DNA of 64,000 bases from Halorubrum depositum (GCF_007671725.1 NZ_VCNM01000003.1:1-64000), one strand, 5' to 3'. Positions 7,704 through 17,907 are shown, counted from the first letter of the stretch. Numbers and translations are program-made. The notes: generated from the sequence alone by a model not told the origin.

Positions 7704-8969
7704 TTATCGCTCGTTGACTTCGAGCACCTTGCCGGCCGCGATGGTCTGACCCATGTCGCGGATGGCGAAGCTGCCGAGTTCCGGGATCTCACCGGACGGC
7801 TCGATGCTGAGCGGCTTTTGCGGGCGCACGGTGACGACCGCGGCGTCGCCGGACTTGATGAAGTCCGGGTTCTCCTCGGCGACCTCGCCGGACGACGGGT
7901 CGATCTTCTGGTCGATCGACTCGATCGTACAGGCGACCTGCGCCGTGTGGGCGTGGAAGACGGGCGTGTACCCGGCCGTGATGACCGACGGGTGCTGCAT
8001 GACGACGACCTGGGCCTTGAACGTCTCGGCGACGCTCGGCGGGTCGTCGGCGGGGCCACAGACGTCGCCGCGACGGATGTCGTCCTTGCCGATGCCGCGG
8101 ACGTTGAACCCGACGTTGTCACCGGGCTCGGCCTTGGGCACCTCCTCGTGGTGCATCTCGACCGTCTTCACCTCGCCGCCCACGTCGGACGGCTGGAAGG
8201 AGACGTTGTCGCCGGTGTTGAGGATCCCGGTCTCGACGCGTCCCACGGGGACGGTCCCGATACCGGAGATGGTGTAGACGTCCTGGATGGGGAGTCGGAG
8301 CGGCGCGTCCGTCGGCGGCTCGGACTCCGGCAGGTCGTTGAGCGACTCCAGCAGAGTGGGGCCGTCGTACCACGGCGTGTTGTCGGACGCCTCGGCGACG
8401 TTGTCGCCCTCGAACGCGGAGATCGGCACGAAGGTCGTGTCGTCGGTCGCGAAGCGGACCTGGTTGAGCAGGTTCTTGACCTCCTCGATGACCTCGTTGT
8501 AGGTGGACTCCTGGTAGTCGACCAGGTCCATCTTGTTGACGCCGATGATGAGCTCGTTGATGCCCAGCGTGCGGGCCAGGAACACGTGCTCTCGGGTCTG
8601 AGGCGCGACGCCGTCGTCGGCCGCGACGACGAGCACCGCGTTGTCGGCCTGCGAGGCGCCCGTGATCATGTTCTTCACGAAGTCACGGTGGCCCGGGCAG
8701 TCGACGATGGTGAAGTAGTAGTTGTCCGTGTCGAACTCCTGGTGGGCGATGTCGATCGTGACGCCGCGCTCGCGCTCCTCGGCGAGGTTGTCCATCACGT
8801 AGGCGAACTCGAAGCCGCCCTTGCCCTTCTCTTCGGCTTCCTCGCGGTGCTGCTCGATTACGTGCTCGGGGACGCTCCCCGTCTCGAAGAGGAGGCGACC
8901 CACGAGCGTGCTCTTGCCGTGGTCGACGTGGCCGATGATGGCCAGGTTCTGGTGCGGTTTGTCACTCAT
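7704..8969 (-). CDS. tef1a: Translation elongation factor EF-1alpha (aEF1A)
   Basis: This 421-residue GTPase delivers aminoacyl-tRNA to the ribosome. G1 is GHVDHGKST near residue 13, the switch region has the GVTID motif, G3 is DCPGHRDF, and NKMD is the guanine-specificity motif. Two beta-barrel domains follow, with the GRVETG and HTAQVACTI segments. ATG 8969 is chosen because [18 protein letters not shown] is the family N-terminus; an open frame continues upstream but is not coding. The rpsJ start follows 3 bp after its stop. Confidence 0.97.
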   Translation of the reverse strand: MSDKPHQNLAIIGHVDHGKSTLVGRLLFETGSVPEHVIEQHREEAEEKGKGGFEFAYVMDNLAEERERGVTIDIAHQEFDTDNYYFTIVDCPGHRDFVKNMITGASQADNAVLVVAADDGVAPQTREHVFLARTLGINELIIGVNKMDLVDYQESTYNEVIEEVKNLLNQVRFATDDTTFVPISAFEGDNVAEASDNTPWYDGPTLLESLNDLPESEPPTDAPLRLPIQDVYTISGIGTVPVGRVETGILNTGDNVSFQPSDVGGEVKTVEMHHEEVPKAEPGDNVGFNVRGIGKDDIRRGDVCGPADDPPSVAETFKAQVVVMQHPSVITAGYTPVFHAHTAQVACTIESIDQKIDPSSGEVAEENPDFIKSGDAAVVTVRPQKPLSIEPSGEIPELGSFAIRDMGQTIAAGKVLEVNER

Positions 8970-9159
8970 GGGGTAATCACGCGCTAAGGCGCTCTGTGAG
9001 TAAGTTTCGGTTGATTCCACTAAAACGGTTTCGATACGGACCACAGAGTATCGCGCCGCCGTCGGGCGATTCTCGACAACGCGGGGCACGGCAGCGCGAC
9101 ACACAGACCCCCGCGGCGACCCGAGAGATCCGCCGCACCGAGAGCGTTCGCCCTGCCGG

Positions 9160-10146
9160 CTACTCCAGCCGCCCGACGTCGCCGAGCACCGCGCTCGCGG
9201 TCTCCGGGCCGCCGGCGCCGCGTCCCGAGATGTTGAGCCGGCCGGCGTGCGAGGTCTCGATCTGGACGATGTTCTGCGTCCCGGAGACCGCGAGCGTCCC
9301 GTTCTCGGGGACGAGCCGCGGGGCGACCCGGACCGTCTCACCGGTCGCCTCGCCGATGAGCCGGACCGTCCGGCCGTCCTCGGCGGCGAGCCGGAGCGCC
9401 GAGCCGGGCACGTCGCGGATCCCCGCCACGTCGGCGTCGTCGAGCGTGAACTCGCGGGCGTCGGCCGGGTCGTCGGCCGCGCCGAACGAGAGCACGTTCG
9501 CGAGGATGACGCACTTCAGCGCCGCGTCGGTCCCCTCGACGTCGAAGGAGGGGTCGGCCTCGGCGACGCCGAGGTCCTGCGCCTCCGCGAGCACGTGCTC
9601 GTAGTCGAGCCCCTCGGCGGCCATCCGCGTGAGGATGAAGTTCGCCGTGCCGTTGAGCACGCCGCGCACCGCCGTGACGTGCCCCGGTTCGATGTCCTCG
9701 ACGGTCGAGACCGCGGGGATGGCGCCGCCGACGGTGGCCTCGAACCGGATCTCCCCCGCGCTGTCGGCGACGGCCCGCCGGAGGTCGCCGAACCGCTCCG
9801 CGACCGGGCCCTTGTTCGCGAGCACGGCGTGGCGGTCGCGCTCCAGCGCGCGAGTCACGTGCGAGAAGCCGGGATCCGCGTCGTCCAGCGTCGTCGGCGT
9901 CGCCTCGACGAGGACGTCGTAGTCGGCCGCCAGCGCGTCCTCGGGGTCGTCGTCGCCGACGATCCCCCGCTCGGCCTTCCGGGCCACCACCGCGTCGGGG
10001 TCGACGCCCGCGTTCCGACCTCCCGTCCCGTCAGCGACGGCCGCCGTCGAGGAGTCCGCGACCGCGACGACCTCGTGACCGTACTCGCCCGCGAGCTCGA
10101 CGACGGAGCGGCCGACGGCGCCCGCGCCGATGACGGCGAGCCTCAC
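9160..10146 (-). CDS. hom: Homoserine dehydrogenase
   Basis: The 328-residue enzyme reduces aspartate semialdehyde to homoserine with NAD(P)H, on the way to Thr and Met. The Rossmann fingerprint is [14 protein letters not shown] at the N-terminus. The catalytic domain has [23 protein letters not shown] and [12 protein letters not shown], then [24 protein letters not shown] with the catalytic Asp/Lys region. GTG is the start and overlaps the stop of the ACT-domain gene as GTGA, so the two are translationally coupled. The length is that of haloarchaeal Hom proteins without a C-terminal ACT domain; regulation may instead come from the separate ACT protein upstream. Confidence 0.95.
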   Translation of the reverse strand: MRLAVIGAGAVGRSVVELAGEYGHEVVAVADSSTAAVADGTGGRNAGVDPDAVVARKAERGIVGDDDPEDALAADYDVLVEATPTTLDDADPGFSHVTRALERDRHAVLANKGPVAERFGDLRRAVADSAGEIRFEATVGGAIPAVSTVEDIEPGHVTAVRGVLNGTANFILTRMAAEGLDYEHVLAEAQDLGVAEADPSFDVEGTDAALKCVILANVLSFGAADDPADAREFTLDDADVAGIRDVPGSALRLAAEDGRTVRLIGEATGETVRVAPRLVPENGTLAVSGTQNIVQIETSHAGRLNISGRGAGGPETASAVLGDVGRLE

Positions 10147-10733
10147 GCCTCCACCCCCGTGAGCGGCTCGACCAGCCGCAGCTCCTTCTCCTCGGCCAGC
10201 TCCCGGACCGCCGCGAGCGCGGCCTCGGTCTCGCCGGCGCGGGCCTCCAGGCGGAGCCGGGCGCTCGACACGTCCTCGGTGCCCTGCGGCGCCGCCAGCG
10301 ACACGTCGGCGACCGACGCCGACGCGCAGGCCTCGATCCGCGAGAGCGTGTCGGAGAGGTCGGTGTCGATGAGGTGGCCGAATAAGAGCAGCGTCACCTC
10401 CTCGGCGTACCGCTCCGTCCCGGCCTGCATCACGTTCACGCCCTCGGACCGGAGCGCCTCGACGATCCCCTCGAAGCGCTCCTGGGTCGCCTCGAAGTCG
10501 ACCTCGACCGGGATCCGGCCGCGGGGCGTCTTGTTCCCCCGCTCGTGGTAGATAGAGAGGAGGTTCCCGCCGTTGTCGGCGATCGGCCGGAGCGCGGCGA
10601 GCAGCTGCCCCGGCTCGTCGACGAGCTCGAGCCGCACCGTGTGCGTCGACGGCGTCGCCGAGGCGTGCCCGCCGTCGGGGCTGGCGTCCTCGTCGTCGGA
10701 CCGCCCGTCGACCCCCTCGTGGGCGTCGCTCAC
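10143..10733 (-). CDS. ACT-domain amino-acid-binding regulatory protein
   Basis: I place the start at GTG 10733 (196 aa). The frame can be extended to a GTG at 10949, but that extension would include the TATA element at 10893-10898. After an acidic disordered stretch of about 35 residues, an ACT domain starts at THTVRLELVDEPGQLLAALRPI, continuing to an NGGNLLSIYHERG loop. A second ACT-like half includes AEEVTLLLFGHLIDTDLSDTL and a C-terminal RLRLEARAGETEAAL segment. ACT domains bind small ligands such as amino acids. Overlap with hom (GTGA) suggests it senses Thr or a related amino acid and acts on homoserine dehydrogenase; the ligand is inferred. Confidence 0.85.
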   Translation of the reverse strand: MSDAHEGVDGRSDDEDASPDGGHASATPSTHTVRLELVDEPGQLLAALRPIADNGGNLLSIYHERGNKTPRGRIPVEVDFEATQERFEGIVEALRSEGVNVMQAGTERYAEEVTLLLFGHLIDTDLSDTLSRIEACASASVADVSLAAPQGTEDVSSARLRLEARAGETEAALAAVRELAEEKELRLVEPLTGVEA

Positions 10734-10870
10734 GCCGCCACCTCCGCGGGGGCCGCCGTCGACGCCGTCGGCGCTGTCGGCGCGATCCGGCACGGTCCTG
10801 TCGGCGACGCGGAGCGGTCGCTTGCTGGCTCCGTCGCGATGCGCCGAGCGGGAGTCGTGCCCGTCTGCAT
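10730..10870 (-). CDS. 46-aa leader ORF coupled to the ACT-hom operon
   Basis: The frame starts MQTGTTPARRIATEPASDRS and ends at a TGA overlapping the GTG of the ACT gene (GTGA). A good TATA element (TTATA within 10893-10898) lies about 25 nt upstream of this ATG, the distance of a leaderless transcript, so the mRNA should begin at this ORF. It is Thr-rich (8 of 46) with two Ile, but also Ala- and Pro-rich, as random GC-rich sequence would be. It could be a genuine leader peptide or only a coupling device. Confidence 0.45.
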   Translation of the reverse strand: MQTGTTPARRIATEPASDRSASPTGPCRIAPTAPTASTAAPAEVAA

Positions 10871-10892
10871 ACCCGAAAGGAGTCGGGGGATC

Positions 10893-10898
10893 CGGTAT
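10893..10898 (-). promoter_or_regulatory. TATA element of the ACT-hom operon
   Basis: On the minus strand the context reads GGCTTATACCGG. The spacing to ATG 10870 fits a leaderless start there and argues against any start further upstream. Confidence 0.55.
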
Positions 10899-11049
10899 AA
10901 GCCTTCGGCGATGGCAGGCGTTGCCTCGCTTCCGCCCGTGTGAACTCACGGCACGGACGGCGGCGAGGACGGAGCGAGCGCGAGAACCGCGAAAACGGAG
11001 AGAGAACGCGAAACAGCAGAAGACCGCGACCGCGGACCGCGCCGTCGAC

Positions 11050-13239
11050 TTAGAAGTAGTCGATCGACTGCGGCAGTTCGAGCTTCATCCCCTTGCGCTC
11101 GCGGATCTCCATGATCTTCTCGCGCTGGAGGTTGTCGACGAGGACGCGGAAGCCCGCATTCTCCGTGTTCCACGAGGCGCGGCCCTCGGTGGCCGAGCGG
11201 ATGTCGGAGGAGAAGCCGATCATCTCCTCGACGGGCGCGATGCCCTCGACGACCATGAGGTCGCCCTCCTGGTACATGTCGTCGACGCGGCCGCGGCGGC
11301 CTTGGATCTCGCCGGACGCCGCGCCCATGTGCTCCGAGGGCACGTCGATCCGGACGTCCTGGATCGGCTCGAGCAGGCGGACCTCGCCGTCGATCAGCGC
11401 GCGGTGGACCGCGTCGCGGACGGCGGGGATGACCTGCGCGGGCCCGCGGTGGATGGTGTCCTCGTGGAGCTTCGCGTCGTGCAGGCGGAACAGCGACCCC
11501 TGGACCGGCTCGGCGGCGAGCGGCCCGTCGTCGAGCGCCTCCTGGAGCCCCTCTAAGACGAGCTCCATCGTCTCGTTGAGGTGCTGAATCCCCTTCGTGT
11601 CGTCGATGAGGATGTTGGTCCGGTGGATGTCCTCGACGTTCTGCGAGGTGTCCTTGTCCATGCCGGCCTCCTGGAGCGCCTCGCGGCGCTCCAGTTCGGG
11701 CATGTCCATCGAGACCTCGCCGAGCTGGATGGCGTCGACGATGTCCTGGGACATCGGCTGGACGGTGATGTAGAACTTGTTGTGGCGGTTCGGCGAGACG
11801 CCCTCGACCTCGCGGGACGCCTCCTGGGGCTGTTCGCGGAAGACGACGATCGGCTCGCCGGTGATGACCGGGATCCCCTGGTTGTCGCGGATCCGCTGGG
11901 TGATCACTTCGAGGTGGAGCTCGCCCTGCCCGCTGATGAGGTGTTCGCCCGTGTCCTCGTTGATCTCGATCTGGATCGTCGGGTCCTCCTTCGCGACCTG
12001 CTGGAGCGTCTCGATGAGCTTCGGCAGGTCGTCCATGTTCTGCGCCTCGACGGACTTCGTGATGACCGGCTCGGAGATGTGCTCGATCGACTCGAACGGC
12101 GTCATCTCCACGGAGGAGACGGTGGAGCCGGCGATGGCGTCACGGAGGCCGGTGACCGAGGCGATGTTACCGGCCGGGACGTGCTCCACCTCCTCGCGCT
12201 CCGACCCCATGAAGAGGCCGACGCTCTGGATGCGGTTCTTGCCCGCCGTGCCGGAGACGTACAGCTCCTGGCCCTTCTCCAGCGTGCCGGAGAAGACGCG
12301 GCCCGTCGCGATCTCGCCCGCGTGCGGGTCCATCGAGATGTCGGTGACCATGAAGACGACCTCGCCGTCCTCGTCGACCAGTCGCATCGTGTCGGCCAGG
12401 TCGGACTCGGGGTCGCCGCGCCAGATGCGCGGGACGCGGCGGGGCTGGGCGTCGACCGGGTTCGGGAAGTGCTCGCAGACCATGTCGAGCACGACGTCCG
12501 ACAGCGGCGTCCGCTCGTGGAGCTCGTCGCGCTTGTCGTTCTGTTCGAGGTCCATGATGTCGCCGAAGTCCATGCCGGTCCGCTGCATCGACGGCATGGA
12601 GACGCCCCACTTGTACAGCGCGGAGCCGAACCCGACCGTGCCGTCCTCGACGGAGACGGTCCAGTCCTCGGGGATGTCGTCCATGTTCTCGGCCATCCCG
12701 CGGATGAGCTCGTTGACGTCGGCGATGACGGACATCAGCCGCTCCTGCATCTCCTGGGGCCCCTCCTGAAGCTCGGAGATGAGGCGGTCGACCTTGTTGA
12801 TGAACAGCGCCGGCTTCACGCCCTCGCGGAGCGCCTGCCGGAGCACCGTCTCGGTCTGAGGCATCGCGCCCTCGACGGCGTCGACGACCACTAAGGCGCC
12901 GTCGACCGCGCGCATCGCGCGGGTGACGTCGCCCCCGAAGTCGACGTGGCCCGGGGTGTCGATGAGGTTGACGAGGTGGTTGGTGTCCTCGTACTCGTGG
13001 GTCATCGAGACGTTCGCCGCGTCGATGGTGATACCGCGCTCCTGTTCGTCCTCCTTCGTGTCCATCGCGAGCTGCTCGCCCGCGGTGTCCTGGGAGATCA
13101 TGCCGGCGCCGGCCAGCAGGTTGTCGGAGAGCGTCGTCTTCCCGTGGTCGACGTGGGCGGCGATGGCGATGTTCCGGATGTTCTCCGGAGTGTCCATCAG
13201 CCGCTCGCACTCTTGAACGATCTTCTTGCGTCGGCCCAT
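11050..13239 (-). CDS. fusA: Translation elongation factor EF-2
   Basis: This 729-residue GTPase drives ribosomal translocation. The N-terminal [15 protein letters not shown] is the archaeal start; the frame is open 10 codons further but those are not conserved-looking. G motifs are [29 protein letters not shown] and NKVDRL. Domain IV carries [15 protein letters not shown], whose final His is the diphthamide site. The C-terminus SIDYF is typical of haloarchaeal EF-2. It is transcribed divergently from the aldolase gene with a T-rich TATA region about 30 bp upstream. Confidence 0.97.
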   Translation of the reverse strand: MGRRKKIVQECERLMDTPENIRNIAIAAHVDHGKTTLSDNLLAGAGMISQDTAGEQLAMDTKEDEQERGITIDAANVSMTHEYEDTNHLVNLIDTPGHVDFGGDVTRAMRAVDGALVVVDAVEGAMPQTETVLRQALREGVKPALFINKVDRLISELQEGPQEMQERLMSVIADVNELIRGMAENMDDIPEDWTVSVEDGTVGFGSALYKWGVSMPSMQRTGMDFGDIMDLEQNDKRDELHERTPLSDVVLDMVCEHFPNPVDAQPRRVPRIWRGDPESDLADTMRLVDEDGEVVFMVTDISMDPHAGEIATGRVFSGTLEKGQELYVSGTAGKNRIQSVGLFMGSEREEVEHVPAGNIASVTGLRDAIAGSTVSSVEMTPFESIEHISEPVITKSVEAQNMDDLPKLIETLQQVAKEDPTIQIEINEDTGEHLISGQGELHLEVITQRIRDNQGIPVITGEPIVVFREQPQEASREVEGVSPNRHNKFYITVQPMSQDIVDAIQLGEVSMDMPELERREALQEAGMDKDTSQNVEDIHRTNILIDDTKGIQHLNETMELVLEGLQEALDDGPLAAEPVQGSLFRLHDAKLHEDTIHRGPAQVIPAVRDAVHRALIDGEVRLLEPIQDVRIDVPSEHMGAASGEIQGRRGRVDDMYQEGDLMVVEGIAPVEEMIGFSSDIRSATEGRASWNTENAGFRVLVDNLQREKIMEIRERKGMKLELPQSIDYF

Positions 13240-13446
13240 TATACCGCTTGTTACCGATAGCAGGGTCAAAAGGGTAGTGTTTCTCCGCGGCCGTTTCGCC
13301 GAGGATCACCCCCGATCGCTGGCGATTTCGTGTCGATCGGTCGCACGGTTCGGGGGCGAACCGGGGCCGATGTCGGCCCCGCCGTCCGCTGTGCGGCAGC
13401 GACCGCGTCCACGCGGATTTAAGTGCTCCGTGGGGGACCGAGGCGT

Positions 13447-14091
13447 ATGAACGAGACGCTCTCACGGCTCGCCGACACCGGCGTCGTCGCGGTGCTGCGC
13501 GGCGTCGAGGCCGACCAGCTCATCGAGATCACGGAGGCGCTCCGCGAGGGCGGAGTCACCGCCGTCGAGATCACCGCGGACACGCCCGACGTCGCCGGAA
13601 AGCTCGGCGAGGTGACGGGGTCGTTCGGCGACGAAGTGGTCGTCGGCACCGGCACCGTCCTCGACAGCGAGACCGCCCGGACGACGCTGATGGCCGGCGC
13701 GGAGTTCGTCGTCTCGCCGAGCCTCCACGAGGACGTGATCGAGACGTGCAACCGCTACGGCGCCGTCACCGCGCCCGGCGTGATGACCCCGACGGAGGCG
13801 ATCCGCGGCTACGAGGCCGGCGCCGACTTCGTGAAGGTGTTCCCCGCGAAGACCGTCGGCCCGGCCCACCTCGGCGCGATGAAGGGCCCGCTCGGCCAGA
13901 TCCCGATGATGCCGACCGGCGGCGTCAGCCCGGACAACGCCGGCGACTACGTCGAGGCCGGCGCGTTCGCGGTCGGCGCCGGCGGCGCCCTCGTCGACTA
14001 CGACGCCGCCGACCGCGGCGACTACGAGACGATCACCGAGACCGCCCGCGAGTTCACGCGGGTCGTCGAGGAGGCGCGGACCGACGGCTGA
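13447..14091 (+). CDS. eda: KDPG/KHG-type aldolase
   Basis: The 214-residue class I aldolase is of bacterial Eda type and would split 2-keto-3-deoxy-6-phosphogluconate into pyruvate and glyceraldehyde-3-phosphate in the Entner-Doudoroff pathway. Diagnostic segments are VAVLRG at the N-terminus, GGVTAVEIT with the catalytic Glu, GTGTVLD, and GADFVKVFPAKTVGP with the Schiff-base Lys. GGVSPDNAGDYVEAG forms the phosphate-binding end. ATG 13447 is preceded by a TTTAAG TATA element about 25 bp upstream, so the mRNA is probably leaderless. No other sugar-catabolic gene is adjacent. Confidence 0.9.
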   Translation: MNETLSRLADTGVVAVLRGVEADQLIEITEALREGGVTAVEITADTPDVAGKLGEVTGSFGDEVVVGTGTVLDSETARTTLMAGAEFVVSPSLHEDVIETCNRYGAVTAPGVMTPTEAIRGYEAGADFVKVFPAKTVGPAHLGAMKGPLGQIPMMPTGGVSPDNAGDYVEAGAFAVGAGGALVDYDAADRGDYETITETAREFTRVVEEARTDG

Positions 14092-14343
14092 GGAAACGAC
14101 CGGTGCCGTGACGGTCCCGCTATAATCCCATGCCATACCATGCCACAGGTACAAGCGTGCGAGTGCGCAAGCCCGAGGTGACTTCCAGCCCGCTCTGCGA
14201 GAGGTACACCCGTCTGGAAGTCATCCCGAGACCCCTGTCGGAACTAATCCCCCGGTCCGCCGCCGGGAATCCCCCTTCCCGGCGGGACCGGTCGGCCGTC
14301 GCGTCCCGCGCCGTGACGACACGCGTGCCGCGGCCGCGACGCC
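14092..14343. other. Convergent intergenic region with an inverted repeat
   Basis: This 252-bp gap lies between the ends of the eda and polC genes. It contains an inverted repeat of about 17 bp: CCCGAGGTGACTTCCAG (14172-14188) against CTGGAAGTCATCCCGAG (14214-14230), with a perfect 9-bp core GACTTCCAG/CTGGAAGTC and a 25-nt loop. A short direct repeat (ATGCCATACCATGCCA) lies near 14130-14146. The stem could act as a bidirectional terminator or processing site, or be a repeat element. No tRNA fold was found. Confidence 0.45.
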
Positions 14344-17300
14344 TCACATGAAGTCGGCGATGCCGGACTGCTTGTTCGTATCGTCCTCGAAGATCGATTC
14401 GAGCGACTCCTCTAACACCTTCAGCCGCTGTTTCGTGTAGGGCCGACAGCCGAACCGGTCGGCGACCTCGATCGCCGTGTCGACGTACTTGTTCACCGAC
14501 CCCTGGTGGACGGTGAGGTTCACCCGCCCGCCGCACTCGCGGCAGTCCCCCGAGAGGGGCATCCGGCGGTACTTCTCGCCGCAGTCGAGACACCGCGTCT
14601 CCTGCCGCGAGAACGCCCGGAGGTTCCCGATGATGTCCGGCAGGAAGTGGTACTCGATGACCCGCTCGGCCACGTCGGTCTCGTCGACCGCGCGGATCTT
14701 CCGGGCCAGCTCCAGCTGTGCGTCCATCTTCTCCATCATGTCCCCGAGCGTCTTGTACGCCGACAGGTCCGGCCCCATCGCGATGTCCGTCGTGTCGTGG
14801 GTGTGGTCGAACCCGTGGTACTCCTCGTCGGTCCCGAGCGTGTCCTCGCCGAGTTGGATGCGATCCTCCAGCTCCTCCGGGTCCGTCAGATCCAGCGTCG
14901 CCTCGTAGAACTCGCGCGGGTACTCGCGCACGATGTCCATGTTGTGCGCCTCGTCGTCGATCTCCGAGGGATCGATCCGCGAGGACATGACCAAGGGCGC
15001 GTCCATGCGCCCGCCCCGCTGGTCGGGGAGAAATTCTTTCGAGAAGTTGAGAAGTCCGTCCATGAGAAGCATCACGCAGTCTTCGTCACCATCGCAATTT
15101 CGACGCTTGGCGGCGTGAAAGTACGGATGAGCGTATCCCACCGCGGCCGACGTAAATCCTACCACTCTCCCGACAGTCGCGGCGCTCGTGTGGGGCGCCA
15201 TCCCGAAGACGAGCTCGCCGACGAGGTCGTCGCGCTCGTTCACCTCGTAGAAGCGGGGGAGGCCGTAGAACTGCTCGAGGAGGTCGTCGACGAAGTCGGC
15301 GGTCCGCAGCATGTGCTCGGCGGCGCCGTCCGAGAGGACGATGTCCTGCACCCGGAGCTCCACGAGCTGGTCGTCGTGGCGCAGCGGCTCGCCGTCGATG
15401 TCGGTCTCGTAGCCGATCTCGCGGAGGTGGTCGGCGGTGACGTCGAGCTCCTCGGGCCGGACCGACGTGACCGGGAGGTCCGTCATGTCGTACCTGACAG
15501 TGCCGTCCTTGAACGACGTGACGCCGTTCTTCGCGCGTAAGATCCCCTTCTCCATCGGCTCGGGCGTCTTGTTCCGCGAGGTGAGCCCCTGGACCCCCTT
15601 CAGGATCTCGAAGGACGCCTCGCGCTCGCCGACGTTCGCCAGCGCGGAGCGGTACGCGTCGTTGAGGTCGACCTCCTGGTACGTCGCCGCCCGCACCTCC
15701 CACTCGCAGCGCGGGCACTCGACGCGGCCGGCCTCGTCGGGCTCGCAGACGGTGCCGCAGTCGTTACACTCGTAGTGGGGCTCGGTGTGGACCTCGCAGT
15801 CGGGGCACCGCGCCTTGTAGGTGTGCTCGCCGCAGTCGGGACAGAGCCGGTCCGAGACCTGGAGCTCCAGCCGACCGCGGTGGCCCGAGTCGTCCATCAC
15901 GCTCGCGGCCTCGGCGACGTCGCGCTGGGGGCCGCCGGCCTCGTTGATCGGGAACAGCGTGTGGACCGCCGGGGAGAGGTCGCGGCTCTCCGACTTCTCG
16001 GGCCGGCCCATTCGGTTGCCGATCCGGGTCGGCGCCCGCTCTCTGATCGCGAACGGCGCGACCTCGTTGACGGCCTTCACGGCGTTCTCGCCGCCGTCCC
16101 ACTCGCGGGCCGCCGCCGAGAGGTCGCCCTCGTCCCACGTCTTCCGGAGGCCGTCGTCGACCCCGAGCGACCGCGCGAGCGGGCGCCACGTGGGGATCCG
16201 GAGCGCGTCGGGCGTGGCGACGTGCTCGACCAGCAGCGCCTCCAAGGCCGTTTGCGTCGTCTCGGTGCGCTCGATCGCGAGGACGCCCTCGACCACGTCG
16301 CCGGCGGCGACCGCCTCGGCGAGCGCCGCGAACGCCCCGACCGACACGTCGTGCCAGAGGTAGGTGTACTCCGGGTGGAGCGGGCAGTCGTACTCGCGCG
16401 CCCACGCGAGCGCCTCGTCGACGTCGGGGTGTTCGAGGTCGACGTGGGGGTCGTCCGCCATGGCCTGCACGTCGGCGCCGGCGTCGGCGAACTCCTTCAC
16501 CCACCACTCGTACACGTAGGAGGCGGGCGCGAGCGGGTGGTTGTTCTCGACGAACTCGCCGTAGTTGACGAGGTACTCGCCTAAGTCGAGCACCTTCTCC
16601 ACGCCGTTGCGGACTTCTTTCGCCTCCTCGGGGTCGTCGATGCGCCGGACCTCACCGTTGGCGAGCCGGACCGTCGGCCCCTCGATGGAGTCGACGGGGA
16701 CGACCCCGTGGGCCTTCCCCGGGCGCTCCGTCTTGATCTGCGTGCCGGCCGCGAGGAAGTCGTCGACGAGGTGCATCGTCGCCGGGTGGACGCCGCCGGT
16801 CGCGAACCCGTGGTTGCGCGCGCGACCGTACCGGAGCCGGAACCCGCCCGCCTCGCTCGGGTGGGTGAACACGGGGCGGCCCGCGATCAGGTCCCGGAGG
16901 AACTTCTGGGAGGGTTTCGCCCGTGGCGGGCCGTCCGGCTCGTCCGTTCCGTCCTCGTCGCCGTCGTCCCCGGTGTCGCCCGCGTCGCTCTCGGCGTCGT
17001 CTCCCGAGTCACCGTCTCCGGAGCCGTCGTCCGACCCCGCCGCGTCGCTCTCGCCGGAGCCGTCCTTCCCGATCGTCCCGTCGATCAGGTCCTGGAGCCA
17101 CGGCCAGTCGACCTCGTCGAGGTCGCGGGTGTACCGCTGGATCTTCGGGGCCTTCAGCGCGATCCCCTCGGCGGCGACGAGGCACATCCCGCCGCGCGCG
17201 GAGTTGGTGTCGACGCGTTCGAGGTCGCGGAAGCCGGAGACCTCCTCGTCGCTCGTCGCCTCCCCGTCGAGCATGATGGGGATGTGCTCCGCGATGAACT

Positions 17301-17907
17301 TCGACTCCTTGTCCTTCGGCGTGTACTGGAGCCCGGTCTCCTTGTCGTAGAGGGCGATCTCCTCGGCGTAGCGCTCGACCTCCACGTCGCGCGGCTTGTA
17401 CTCGTCAATGCCCAGCAGCGACCGGGCGTAGTCGGCGACGAGGACGGAAAGCGCCTGCGCGGTCCCGCCGGCCGACCGGATCGGCCCGGCGTAGTAGACG
17501 TTGACGAACTCGGTGCCGTCGTCGTTCTCCAACAGCTCGACGCGGTCGATCCCCTCGATCGGCGCGGCGACGACCCCCTCCGTGAGCAGGGCGACCGCGG
17601 TCCGGACCGCGCCCTCGACCTTCCCGGCGCGGGAGTCGTAGTCGCCGACGGTCCCCTCGACGAAGTCGGTGACGAGCTCCAAGGCCGCCTCCTCGCGGGA
17701 CATCTCCCCCTCCAGTTCGCGGACGCGCTCCGCGACGCCGTCGATGCCGAGGATGTTCTCGACCCGGTCGGCCATGTCGCGGGCGACGGGGATCTCGACC
17801 TCCGGCTCCGGGTCGTACCCCTGTCCCTTCGCCGTCTCCGCGAGCGCCAGCGCCTCGTCGAGCCGGTCTTCGATCCGGGCGAAGTAGCGCTCGTCGTCCG
17901 GCCTCAT
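14344..17907 (-). CDS. polC: DNA polymerase D large (catalytic) subunit DP2
   Basis: This 1187-residue protein is the polymerase subunit of the replicative archaeal PolD. The N-terminal part has IRSAGGTAQALSVL and ARGGMCLVAAEGIALKAPKI. An acidic Asp/Gly/Ser insert at about residues 282-330 looks disordered. Zinc-binding CPDCGEHTYKARCPDC-type clusters lie near 690-735, the catalytic segment HAAKRRNCDGDEDCVMLLMD near 930-950, and a last Cys cluster (CLDCGEKYRRMP) near 1100. No intein is present at N937/C938, but 49 codons around that point have foreign codon usage. It starts 16 bp after the PPC-domain gene, implying co-transcription. Confidence 0.96.
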   Translation of the reverse strand: MRPDDERYFARIEDRLDEALALAETAKGQGYDPEPEVEIPVARDMADRVENILGIDGVAERVRELEGEMSREEAALELVTDFVEGTVGDYDSRAGKVEGAVRTAVALLTEGVVAAPIEGIDRVELLENDDGTEFVNVYYAGPIRSAGGTAQALSVLVADYARSLLGIDEYKPRDVEVERYAEEIALYDKETGLQYTPKDKESKFIAEHIPIMLDGEATSDEEVSGFRDLERVDTNSARGGMCLVAAEGIALKAPKIQRYTRDLDEVDWPWLQDLIDGTIGKDGSGESDAAGSDDGSGDGDSGDDAESDAGDTGDDGDEDGTDEPDGPPRAKPSQKFLRDLIAGRPVFTHPSEAGGFRLRYGRARNHGFATGGVHPATMHLVDDFLAAGTQIKTERPGKAHGVVPVDSIEGPTVRLANGEVRRIDDPEEAKEVRNGVEKVLDLGEYLVNYGEFVENNHPLAPASYVYEWWVKEFADAGADVQAMADDPHVDLEHPDVDEALAWAREYDCPLHPEYTYLWHDVSVGAFAALAEAVAAGDVVEGVLAIERTETTQTALEALLVEHVATPDALRIPTWRPLARSLGVDDGLRKTWDEGDLSAAAREWDGGENAVKAVNEVAPFAIRERAPTRIGNRMGRPEKSESRDLSPAVHTLFPINEAGGPQRDVAEAASVMDDSGHRGRLELQVSDRLCPDCGEHTYKARCPDCEVHTEPHYECNDCGTVCEPDEAGRVECPRCEWEVRAATYQEVDLNDAYRSALANVGEREASFEILKGVQGLTSRNKTPEPMEKGILRAKNGVTSFKDGTVRYDMTDLPVTSVRPEELDVTADHLREIGYETDIDGEPLRHDDQLVELRVQDIVLSDGAAEHMLRTADFVDDLLEQFYGLPRFYEVNERDDLVGELVFGMAPHTSAATVGRVVGFTSAAVGYAHPYFHAAKRRNCDGDEDCVMLLMDGLLNFSKEFLPDQRGGRMDAPLVMSSRIDPSEIDDEAHNMDIVREYPREFYEATLDLTDPEELEDRIQLGEDTLGTDEEYHGFDHTHDTTDIAMGPDLSAYKTLGDMMEKMDAQLELARKIRAVDETDVAERVIEYHFLPDIIGNLRAFSRQETRCLDCGEKYRRMPLSGDCRECGGRVNLTVHQGSVNKYVDTAIEVADRFGCRPYTKQRLKVLEESLESIFEDDTNKQSGIADFM
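15031..15177 (-). other. Codon-usage anomaly flanking the vacant DP2 intein site
   Basis: Within polC, 21 of the 49 codons from 15177 down to 15031 end in A or T (for example AGA, GTA, TTT, CGT-CGA-AAT, GAT-GGT, AAA-GAA-TTT). The coding DNA on both sides is almost entirely GC-ending. The patch is roughly centred on the Asn-Cys codon boundary at 15097/15096, where DP2 inteins are inserted in other archaea, as I recall the site. The protein sequence itself remains canonical. Confidence 0.7.

Noticed and set aside
14120-14593. Minus-strand frame of 157 codons at the end of polC
   Set aside because: It overlaps the polC C-terminus in another frame and has non-coding composition; the inverted repeat explains its odd segment.
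14344-17907. Intein in the DNA polymerase D large subunit
   Set aside because: The known site reads straight through KRRNCDGDED with no splicing blocks or endonuclease motifs. Only a codon-usage footprint is present.
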